In this document: piece after piece, positions 1 to 6,636 of the stretch
Layout: each line of letters opens with the position of its first letter
How positions within the stretch are numbered: the first letter of the stretch is position 1
Assembly: GCF_024714495.1 (NCBI RefSeq)
Contig: NZ_JAMZMJ010000009.1
Location: forward strand, 62,001 to 126,000
Reading direction: 5' to 3'
DNA length: 64,000 nucleotides
Source: Marinoscillum pacificum
Lineage (GTDB): Bacteria > Bacteroidota > Bacteroidia > Cytophagales > Cyclobacteriaceae
Program-made: the position numbers and the translations under genes
The notes under the pieces: model-generated
The model's input: only the letters and a program-made list of their open reading frames with translations
The model's database searches: none
Told to the model about the DNA's origin: nothing

Positions 1-171
1 GAATTGCCTCCATTGGAAGAAATCCTTCCGCTGATGCAGCAAGACAAGAAGAATGTGGGCAGCGAAATCAATTATTCACTGCTCGAGGGCATTGGTAAGT
101 GTGGATATGACCAAAAAATTGGGCTGGAATTGATCGAAGAAGCCTTCGATTATTACGAAAATCTTAAATAA
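1..171 (+). CDS. aroB: 3-dehydroquinate synthase, C-terminal end (partial)
   Basis: This is the last 56 codons of a gene that starts left of the window; frame 1 is open from base 1 to a TAA at 169-171. The peptide has the pattern LMQQDKKNVGSEINYSLL then GIGKCGYDQ. It resembles the C-terminal helical end of dehydroquinate synthase, where a DKK motif is followed by a basic, Gly-Lys-containing segment. The enzyme converts DAHP to 3-dehydroquinate in the shikimate pathway. aroA lies 230 bp downstream on the same strand, which supports the call. Only the tail is visible, so the active site cannot be checked. Confidence 0.72.
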   Translation, partial: ELPPLEEILPLMQQDKKNVGSEINYSLLEGIGKCGYDQKIGLELIEEAFDYYENLK

Positions 172-325
172 ACAGATTTTCCTTATCCTCAATCCCGTTT
201 TGCTCAGTAGTTTTGGCGGCTCTTAACTTGTTTTTAACCAATTTCTTTGGGCTGGTTACCAAAAAAGTAGCCGAACCAACTAGTGCGGTTACTACAATTG
301 TTCCTAGAGTTTTTGAAAATGACAT
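164..325 (-). CDS. small hypothetical protein with one membrane segment (53 aa)
   Basis: An ATG at 325 opens a 53-codon frame ending in TAA at 166-164, so its last codons overlap the end of aroB tail to tail. The peptide starts MSFSKTLGTIVVTALVGSATF, a hydrophobic stretch with small residues. A basic segment (SPKKLVKNKLR) and a charged polar tail follow. That is the layout of a single-pass inner-membrane protein with a basic cytoplasmic side. No family is recognised. The ribosome-binding site is weak (A/T-rich upstream). It fills most of the aroB-aroA gap. It could be a chance ORF, so confidence is moderate. Confidence 0.42.
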   Translation of the reverse strand: MSFSKTLGTIVVTALVGSATFLVTSPKKLVKNKLRAAKTTEQNGIEDKENLFI

Positions 326-401
326 AGTCAATCGATAATTAAATTACGATAACGCAAACAACACCCCTGCTGTTTAACCTTATTTTAAAATTATTTAAAT
401 T

Positions 402-1625
402 TTGAAGTACCTCCTTAAAAAATTCGATCAACCGCTGAAAGGCAGAGTCCAATTGACATCTTCTAAAAGCGAGAGTAATCGTGCCTTGCTGATTAACGCA
501 CTTAGTGGCAATAAATTATCACTGGATAATTTATCCGCCGCTAGAGATACTCAAACTATGACTAGGCTATTACAAGAACTAAGCCAAACTTGGGACGTTC
601 TTGATGCTGGCACAACCATGCGTTTTAGTACGGCCTATTTGGGAGTAAAAGGACAGGGAGAAATCATTACTGGCACGGAAAGAATGTGCCAGCGACCAAT
701 CGGTCTTTTGGTGGATGCACTAAGAAAACTGGGAGCCACTATCGAATATCAAAAAGAGGAAGGCTATCCTCCGCTCAAAATTTGGGGAATCAAAGAACAG
801 AAAGCCAATAGAATAGACATTCCAGGTAATATTAGCAGCCAGTTCATCTCTGCTTTGTTAATGATAGGCCCTTCATTGCCAAATGGCATTGAAATCAACC
901 TGACCACTGAAATTTTTAGCAGGCCCTACATTGAGATGACTCTTGGTCTGATGAAGCGATTTGGAGTAGACGCCGCATGGGAGAGCCAATTAATTAAAAT
1001 AGCTCCACAAGAATATACAGGTGGTGACTATACAATCGAGAGTGACTGGTCTGGCGCCAGCTACTGGTATTCTATGGCGGCTTTGAATGCTGACTCAGAC
1101 ATCATTTTAGGTGGATTGAGAGAAGATAGCTTGCAAGGCGATCAAGAGATAGCAACGATCATGGAAAAACTCGGTGTGAGCACTACTTATGTTGACGGTG
1201 GAGCGCATCTTAAGACCACTGATCGAGTAGAAAAAGAAATTCACATCGACTTTAAAACGTGTCCTGATTTAGCTCAGACCGTATTGGTAGTTGCAGCAAT
1301 TAAAGGAGCTACCCTAAAAATGACTGGTCTGGAAAGTCTGCGAATTAAGGAAACGGATCGTATTGCAGCCATGCAAAACGAACTAGCCAAAATGGGTGCT
1401 ACTTTATCAGAAGAAGGTTCTTCATGGACATTGACGCCAGGTACGCTCCCAGCGCAAATTGAAATGATCGATACTTATGATGACCATCGTATGGCCATGG
1501 CTTTTGGTCCCGTATGCCAGCTGCAAGAGGTATTGATTGACGATCCATCTGTGGTTAACAAATCGTATCCTGCTTATTGGGATGATTTGAAATCTGTAGG
1601 TACCATCATAGAAGAAGTTCAATAA
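402..1625 (+). CDS. aroA: 3-phosphoshikimate 1-carboxyvinyltransferase (EPSP synthase)
   Basis: The enzyme transfers enolpyruvate from PEP to shikimate-3-phosphate, the sixth step of aromatic amino-acid synthesis, in the cytoplasm. Visible motifs are KSESNR at residues 22-27 (substrate-binding Lys/Ser/Arg), DAGTTMRF at 68-75 (the family's N-A-G-T-A-x-R loop in the Bacteroidota variant), RIKETDR near 312, and DHRMAM at 361-366. Length is 407 aa, slightly short of the usual ~430. The start is TTG; no ATG lies near the N-terminus and the reading KYLLKKFDQPLKG fits the first beta-strand. aroB lies upstream on the same strand. Intergenic sequence with inverted repeats follows. Confidence 0.96.
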   Translation: MKYLLKKFDQPLKGRVQLTSSKSESNRALLINALSGNKLSLDNLSAARDTQTMTRLLQELSQTWDVLDAGTTMRFSTAYLGVKGQGEIITGTERMCQRPIGLLVDALRKLGATIEYQKEEGYPPLKIWGIKEQKANRIDIPGNISSQFISALLMIGPSLPNGIEINLTTEIFSRPYIEMTLGLMKRFGVDAAWESQLIKIAPQEYTGGDYTIESDWSGASYWYSMAALNADSDIILGGLREDSLQGDQEIATIMEKLGVSTTYVDGGAHLKTTDRVEKEIHIDFKTCPDLAQTVLVVAAIKGATLKMTGLESLRIKETDRIAAMQNELAKMGATLSEEGSSWTLTPGTLPAQIEMIDTYDDHRMAMAFGPVCQLQEVLIDDPSVVNKSYPAYWDDLKSVGTIIEEVQ

Positions 1626-1714
1626 ACATAATTGAAATTCAATTAGAACTAATCTTCTCGACAACTTTCAGAACTTAAGGAAACACCAAACCAACTTTTT
1701 TAAGAGTTGGACCA

Positions 1715-1810
1715 TACTATTAAGTTAAGTTCTTTTAAAAAAAGTCCTTCTCCTCCCAGGAGAAGGATTTCGGATGAGGAAAGAACGAAACATCACTTAA
1801 CTTAATAGTA
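1715..1810. repeat. nested inverted repeat (16-bp outer arms, 10-bp inner stem)
   Basis: The outer arms TACTATTAAGTTAAGT (1715-1730) and ACTTAACTTAATAGTA (1795-1810) are exact reverse complements. Inside lies a perfect 10-bp stem, TCCTTCTCCT at 1745-1754 and AGGAGAAGGA at 1758-1767, with a CCC loop. The whole could fold as a long hairpin with an inner arm. It may be a small non-coding mobile element (MITE-like), a transcript-end structure for aroA, or an RNA gene. No protein is encoded, and no second copy was noticed in the window. Confidence 0.6.
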
Positions 1811-1941
1811 TTTAAGATCCAAAATAAAAGGTAAAAAGGGTACAAGTGATGTTAATCATCCTTGCGAAAAATCTTATTATCCCTACAATCAATAAAAAAT
1901 CTTTCATTTGAACATCTGACGACATTTAGGCTTCGTAGATA

Positions 1942-2050
1942 GATCGAATTGTTTATTGCAACGTATAAGTTGTAACTTCATCGATCAGCTGGAAAATAAA
2001 TGGAACATTCTTCAGCAACAATCGCTTGTGTAAGGACACAAGATTTTTTG
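1942..2050 (+). promoter_or_regulatory. possible attenuator leader of the arsenosugar operon
   Basis: An outer stem GATCGA (1942-1947) / TCGATC (1981-1986) encloses an inner stem TTGCAAC (1956-1962) / GTTGTAA (1969-1975, one G-U pair). About 38 bases later comes an intrinsic terminator at 2025-2050, and the next gene starts only 26 bases after that. Aptamer-like stems, then a terminator, then a start codon is the layout of a riboswitch or attenuator. It equally fits a small RNA with its own terminator. No known riboswitch class was recognised and no TTG/TAnnTTTG promoter was seen just upstream. Confidence 0.35.
2025..2050 (+). terminator. intrinsic terminator upstream of the arsenosugar operon
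   Basis: CTTGTGT (2025-2031), loop AAGG and ACACAAG (2036-2042) form a perfect 7-bp stem, followed by ATTTTTTG. It lies in the 5' region of the gene starting at 2077, which is unusual for a plain operon end because aroA stops 400 bp earlier. Confidence 0.6.
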
Positions 2051-2076
2051 AATCCTAAACTCAGATTCCATAGAGA

Positions 2077-2412
2077 ATGAAAGACACGTACTACAATCGC
2101 GAAGACTTAGGCAAATTTGGAGACATCACGGAATTCCAAAAGGAACTTGGTGACAAGTTTTTCTCCTATTACAATGACGTATTCAAGCCTGGATCATTGA
2201 CTCCTCGTGAAAAATCATTGATTGCCTTAGCAGTAGCTCACGCTATCCAATGTCCGTATTGCATTGATGCTTATACTTCCACTTCACTGAAAAAAGGTGC
2301 TGACGAAGAGCAAATGATGGAAGCAATTCACGTGGCAGCAGCTATTCGCGGTGGAGCTTCATTGGTGCATGGAGTACAAATGATGAACCAAATCAAAGAC
2401 AAAACGATGTGA
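2077..2412 (+). CDS. arsenosugar biosynthesis-associated peroxidase-like protein (AhpD/CMD fold)
   Basis: A small helical protein of the carboxymuconolactone decarboxylase/AhpD family, 111 aa. The redox motif CPYC is at Cys59-Cys62, on the usual helix (ALAVAHAIQCPYCIDAYT); the His three residues after the second Cys in AhpD is Tyr here. The members found beside radical-SAM ArsS are annotated as arsenosugar biosynthesis-associated. They probably act as a thiol redox partner or in arsenic-intermediate handling, though the chemistry is not settled. arsS follows 132 bp downstream on the same strand. An ATG start follows a purine-rich stretch (AGAGA). Confidence 0.85.
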   Translation: MKDTYYNREDLGKFGDITEFQKELGDKFFSYYNDVFKPGSLTPREKSLIALAVAHAIQCPYCIDAYTSTSLKKGADEEQMMEAIHVAAAIRGGASLVHGVQMMNQIKDKTM

Positions 2413-2544
2413 CGCGTCGCGTCTTTTATTACTTGAGAAATAATATCTCAATTAAGTCATTTCAGAAACAACCCTTAAGCGACAGCACCCTAGATTCCTA
2501 GCTCCTAGACACCTCGAAGATTTTAGAAAGAAACGAATTAATTC

Positions 2545-3591
2545 ATGTCACTAGCAACATTAAATCGACAGCAACACGAATTGGCCAAAGCGGCATCTCA
2601 GGTAGAAATATTGGATGACAATGAATCCATCGGCATTCCTACATTCAAGGAAAAGCTTGAGCCGATCGGATTATTTCCTCTGAAACCTACTGGAGTAGAC
2701 ATATTCCAGATCAATGTAGGCAAGATGTGCAATCAGGTTTGCAAGCACTGTCACGTAGATGCTGGTCCTGATCGTAAAGAGATCATGACTCGCGAAACGA
2801 TGCAGCAAATACTGGACACGATCAGAGGAACAGATGTGCAGACTGTAGATTTAACAGGTGGTGCACCAGAGATGAATCCAGACTTCCGATGGTTCGTAGA
2901 AGAAATCTCAGCAATGGGCAAGTCAGTCATCGTGCGTTGTAACCTGACTATTATTGTTGCGAATCCAAAATACAATGATCTTCCTGAGTTTTATAAAAAA
3001 CATAAGATTCAGGTAGTGTCTTCCCTACCCTACTTTGCAGCTAGAAGAACAGATGCTCAGCGTGGTGAAGGGGTTTTTGAAAAGTCGATCAAGGCCCTAA
3101 AAATGCTCAATGAAGTAGGTTATGGTATGCCGGATACCGGACTAAAACTGGACTTGGTTTACAATCCTTCCGGAGCATTTCTTCCAGGCGATCAAATGGA
3201 GCTTCAAGCTGAATTCAAAAGCAAGCTTCGAGAACTATATGACATTGAGTTCAACGAACTGTATGCCATCACGAACTTACCAATCAGTCGATTCCTGGAT
3301 TATCTGAGAAACACCGACAATTATGAAGACTACATGCATGAATTGGTGAATGCCTTCAATCCGGCCGCTGCAGCTGGTGTGATGTGTAGAAACACGATCA
3401 GTGTGAGCTGGGATGGTTATCTCTACGACTGTGATTTCAACCAGATGCTGGATATGAAATTGGAGAATACCGCTACTCATATCTCTGAGTTTGACTGGAA
3501 CACGGTGAATGATCGCCCAATCAGAATAAGTCAGCATTGCTTTGGCTGTACGGCTGGTGCTGGATCTAGCTGTGGCGGAGCGACTACTTAG
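2545..3591 (+). CDS. arsS: arsenosugar biosynthesis radical SAM protein ArsS
   Basis: A radical-SAM enzyme of 348 aa. The [4Fe-4S]-binding CxxxCxxC motif is at Cys62-Cys66-Cys69 (MCNQVCKHCHVDAGP), followed by the GGAPEMNP segment typical of the SAM-binding core. The C-terminal domain is Cys-rich (CDFNQMLD, then HCFGCTAGAGSSCGG), as in the ArsS group, where it probably binds further clusters. ArsS is thought to attach the 5'-deoxyadenosyl group to dimethylarsenite, leading to arsenosugars. The final motif is encoded with ordinary Cys codons and not as a selenoprotein. The rest of the known pathway (for example arsM) is not in the window. Confidence 0.9.
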   Translation: MSLATLNRQQHELAKAASQVEILDDNESIGIPTFKEKLEPIGLFPLKPTGVDIFQINVGKMCNQVCKHCHVDAGPDRKEIMTRETMQQILDTIRGTDVQTVDLTGGAPEMNPDFRWFVEEISAMGKSVIVRCNLTIIVANPKYNDLPEFYKKHKIQVVSSLPYFAARRTDAQRGEGVFEKSIKALKMLNEVGYGMPDTGLKLDLVYNPSGAFLPGDQMELQAEFKSKLRELYDIEFNELYAITNLPISRFLDYLRNTDNYEDYMHELVNAFNPAAAAGVMCRNTISVSWDGYLYDCDFNQMLDMKLENTATHISEFDWNTVNDRPIRISQHCFGCTAGAGSSCGGATT

Positions 3592-3672
3592 TTAATTGGG
3601 GATGAGGAATTGAGAATTTTGAACTCTTTCACTTTTCTATAGAATATACCATTGAGCAGTGAAAGACTTAAA

Positions 3673-3700
3673 AAAGGCGCAAATCTAGATTTGCGCCTTT
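3673..3700. terminator. bidirectional terminator after arsS
   Basis: A perfect 28-bp palindrome with a GGCGC/GCGCC core, flanked by A-runs on the left and T-runs on the right. It lies between convergent genes (arsS ending at 3591 and the minus-strand gene ending at 3829) and can end transcription from both sides. Confidence 0.85.
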
Positions 3701-3731
3701 CACATTTCAAAACAGCAGGGAAAAATCCGAG

Positions 3732-3758
3732 TTCTTCGGGATTTGCAATCCCGAAGAA
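3732..3758. repeat. REP-like palindrome
   Basis: TTCTTCGGGATT (3732-3743), loop TGC and AATCCCGAAGAA (3747-3758) form a perfect 12-bp stem with no T-run. A related imperfect GGATTAAAAACCC sequence lies near 3797-3812. GGGATTTGCAATCCC-type palindromes resemble the dispersed intergenic repeats of some Bacteroidota. Only one clear copy is seen here. Confidence 0.45.
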
Positions 3759-3828
3759 ACGAGTAACAGGATTTAAAATTCAACACTCTGAAAACCGGAT
3801 TAAAAACCCGAATTAGCCATCCTGGTAA

Positions 3829-5583
3829 TTACTCTACACCAATATTCCAGATCTTGTCATAGCCCATTTCTATTTCCTTAGCTCTCAACGCAGCTATACC
3901 AGACTGCATGGCCATCAGGATCGTTTCATGACTACATACTCTTAGCAATTCTTCTTTGCTAGTTTTAAGCAAGTCTCCGTTGAATGGCTCTCCTGTAGTT
4001 CTTACCACATAGCCATCTACATACTTACCCTGCTTGCTATTGTTGTTTTCATCCCTTCCAGAGATGCTCAATGTGAATTTTGGAATCAGCACCACATTAC
4101 CTTCTTTATTTCCTGCGACTTGAAGCTCGATGTGCATCGACATCAAACCATCCAACTCCCCGGCAGCTTTCATCATGTTGACTTTCGGATTATCAGCTGT
4201 TTGATTACTAGAAATACTTCCAAACACTTCAAAGATTCCCTCTGGATTTACTCTTTGAGTTCCTTTGTAGCTCATCGCCACTTTAGACTTGTTCAATTCT
4301 TCGTTGACAGGGAAAAGCGATGCATATTGCGGAGTGTTGACTACATCTTCCACAGGAACAAAATCGATCTCATAATTCTCTGCAAAGAAAGTTGCTACGT
4401 CTTTATAAATACGATCCATGACATATTCCCAGTGCTCTGCTGGCAACTGAGGGAATTCGTAAGTCGTAGTGGTGGTGGTTGTCTGTGTATACTTTGTATC
4501 ACCTACAGTCCAGGATCTTTCTGAAGTCTCAGATTCTTGCTTGAAAGTGCTCGCACTCATGGTAAAAGACACCAATCCAAATTTAGAAGCTTTGGAGAAC
4601 GGAATTCCTGTGGTAGCATTAGGCTTGTAAAACTCATATCCTAGGGTTTTATCTTCTGTCCTTGCTCTCACTTTAAGAGACGCCATAATTCCTTCGTCTT
4701 GCTTACCTTTTACGATCACAGGAATAGATGTATAAGAAACCGTCTTTAATTCAGATGTTGGGATTTCACCAGGATTTTGATCCGCGCCATATTTGTCTTT
4801 TCCGGTGATCACTTCTCTTTCTATAATCAAGAAATTCTCCCCTTTGTTAAACTGACCTGCATTAAGCTGGCCAGCAATTTCTGGGTTCGCTAAAGATTCC
4901 TTAGGAATAGTTACTTTCTGATTACCTGGTTTGGCCACTACAAACTCTGCAAAGTGGTTCAAAGCTCTTGCCCCCATTACATCGGTAATCAACGAAACGC
5001 GCACTCTTGTTCCTTCAGAACCTTCAGGATTGTAATACTCCAATTCGATATCCTCCGCCAAATCTAAGATTGGCAAGAACTGCTCACCGTTTACTGTTAA
5101 AATCTCTATTTCGGGAGTTGGATGTAGTGTAAACGATGCTTCATCACCTGTTGTCGTTTTGATTTTCACCTCCACAGGTTCAACCGGTGGAATAGCAAAC
5201 CTGGTCAAATAAGACCCCATTCCCACATATTCCATTGGCTTACCTTCGCAAGTCACTTCTCCTTGAATTTCATAAAGTCCCATCCCTTCTTGTTTGAAGA
5301 AAGTGATAGATGCCATGTAATCACCCTCATAGGTTCCTTTAGGAAAATACTTTGCCTCGGATGTGGCAATCTCTGGAGGATAAACACTGCAGATATAGCC
5401 AGCTTTTACAGATACTTCGGCCAGATCATCAGACTTGCCTGTCATCAGGTTACCAGTCAAATTCCCGATTTTTTCCCCAATATTCATTTTGGGCATTTTG
5501 AACTTCTTCTTTTCTTTTTCATCCTGAGCAGAAAGGCTAAACAGGCAAAAGAAAAACAGTGTGATTGCGGCTATCTTCTTCAT
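3829..5583 (-). CDS. secreted protein of unknown function (584 aa)
   Basis: The N-terminus MKKIAAITLFFFCLFSLSAQ is a clear signal peptide ending at SAQ-D, so the protein is exported to the periplasm or beyond. A short Lys-rich segment (KEKKKFKMPKMN) follows. The rest is predicted mixed beta-structure without a motif I recognise. A run of seven Thr lies in the middle (KYTQTTTTTTTYEF), and the last third ends near MQSGIAALRAKEIEMGYDKIW. No lipobox and no further membrane segment are seen. It is monocistronic, with a promoter region shared with nothing else; its upstream neighbour on the same strand ends about 100 bp away. Confidence 0.8.
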   Translation of the reverse strand: MKKIAAITLFFFCLFSLSAQDEKEKKKFKMPKMNIGEKIGNLTGNLMTGKSDDLAEVSVKAGYICSVYPPEIATSEAKYFPKGTYEGDYMASITFFKQEGMGLYEIQGEVTCEGKPMEYVGMGSYLTRFAIPPVEPVEVKIKTTTGDEASFTLHPTPEIEILTVNGEQFLPILDLAEDIELEYYNPEGSEGTRVRVSLITDVMGARALNHFAEFVVAKPGNQKVTIPKESLANPEIAGQLNAGQFNKGENFLIIEREVITGKDKYGADQNPGEIPTSELKTVSYTSIPVIVKGKQDEGIMASLKVRARTEDKTLGYEFYKPNATTGIPFSKASKFGLVSFTMSASTFKQESETSERSWTVGDTKYTQTTTTTTTYEFPQLPAEHWEYVMDRIYKDVATFFAENYEIDFVPVEDVVNTPQYASLFPVNEELNKSKVAMSYKGTQRVNPEGIFEVFGSISSNQTADNPKVNMMKAAGELDGLMSMHIELQVAGNKEGNVVLIPKFTLSISGRDENNNSKQGKYVDGYVVRTTGEPFNGDLLKTSKEELLRVCSHETILMAMQSGIAALRAKEIEMGYDKIWNIGVE

Positions 5584-5679
5584 GGTTTCTTTTTTATTAG
5601 CAATTTAGAAGTAGCCTTTCAGAGGTTCAATCACGTCCAACACGTGATTCGCATACCGTCTTCAGGGTATATTTAGAAA

Positions 5680-6636
5680 TCACTTATGCCCCCAGCGGGC
5701 TACATATCCTCTGGAGTCAATATGCACAAAGGCCGGATGTCTTGAATTGCGACCATAGAGACCAAGTCCTCCAATAAATGGCTTGTACCAACTTTCTTTC
5801 TGCAACCCATTCACCAAATTGAAGAGCACTCTGGCATCGCTCTTGTTACTTTTACCATCACCATTTAGATCATCCATCTGACCATCGCCATCTTCATCAA
5901 TGTAGACATCACATGAATCCCCAAACACATGCCGGCTGAATTGCACATTGCCAATAGCTTTATTGTATTGAGGAGTTCTGTATCCGCTCATGATCTCCAA
6001 ACCAGTACATTCATAGCCGGCCAGGTTTATTTGCTCGATGACCATTTCGAGTTTCAATAGCTGTCGCTGACTCATTACTACATACTTTGGATAGCCACCT
6101 ACCTGCTTACATTTAAAATCTTGTAGGACAAAATGAGGCGACACCATAGTATTCTTGTTTTTATCAGTGATCTCCACAAACCCTTTAGGCTTGGCATATA
6201 TCGGGTTATCACTATTTGGATACTGTCCAATGTAATAATCATTCAGTTTTCCGCCCTTCATGTCGCTGTATGGATACATTACGAAGCAATTGACGATAAT
6301 GCTGTCCATCACATTCTTATTCTTGACCACCAGTACGTCGATGGCACCTTTCTTTTCCGGGGCTCGATATTTCCATTCATCAGCGGAAACAGTTTTTATA
6401 CCACCAATAGAAACATAGGCTTCGTAAGCAGCCGGTTCAATATCCATCAAAGCTTCAACCTCAATTTCCTGACCCGGCAGTAAGAAAACTGAAAAATATG
6501 CATGCGGAGACACCTCATCTCCTAGTTTCAAACTAAAAGAAGGAACGGGCTCCTGAGCATAAACCAGAAAGCCTGTCAATATAAATACATTAGTCAGCCA
6601 AAGTCGTATATTTTTCAAAGTTCGATTCACTATCAT
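5680..6636 (-). CDS. M15-type D,D-peptidase, periplasmic
   Basis: The C-terminal domain carries the zinc motifs of peptidase M15A: SRHVFGDSCD (His and Asp ligands) and HID (FVHIDSRGYVARW), plus MSGYRTPQYN upstream. Such enzymes cleave D-Ala-containing peptide bonds in peptidoglycan. A Ca-binding-like DEDGDGQMDDLNGDGKSNKSD loop is inserted after the first motif. The chosen ATG at 6636 gives MIVNRTLKNIRLWLTNVFILTGFLVYAQ, a good signal peptide. A GTG at 6681 would add 15 residues, and a TTG at 6618 (KNIRLW) is also possible. The start overlaps the end of the L,D-transpeptidase gene by 47 bp or less, so the two are co-transcribed and probably translationally coupled. Confidence 0.82.
   Translation of the reverse strand: MIVNRTLKNIRLWLTNVFILTGFLVYAQEPVPSFSLKLGDEVSPHAYFSVFLLPGQEIEVEALMDIEPAAYEAYVSIGGIKTVSADEWKYRAPEKKGAIDVLVVKNKNVMDSIIVNCFVMYPYSDMKGGKLNDYYIGQYPNSDNPIYAKPKGFVEITDKNKNTMVSPHFVLQDFKCKQVGGYPKYVVMSQRQLLKLEMVIEQINLAGYECTGLEIMSGYRTPQYNKAIGNVQFSRHVFGDSCDVYIDEDGDGQMDDLNGDGKSNKSDARVLFNLVNGLQKESWYKPFIGGLGLYGRNSRHPAFVHIDSRGYVARWGHK

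Larger units (their letters stand above)
1626..2076. other. 451-bp gene-free region with several inverted repeats
   Basis: No convincing ORF is present on either strand. It holds a small hairpin (CCAACT at 1691-1696 with AGTTGG at 1705-1710), a nested inverted repeat at 1715-1810, and a structured segment followed by an intrinsic terminator at 1942-2050. The last two are described separately. Confidence 0.7.

Noticed and set aside
1422-1664. Minus-strand ORF over the end of aroA
   Set aside because: Composition is that of a shadow frame over a well-supported gene; no motif or signal.
3520-3591. ArsS as a selenoprotein with in-frame TGA
   Set aside because: The Cys-rich end is encoded by ordinary Cys codons and the gene ends with a normal stop; no SECIS-like structure needed.
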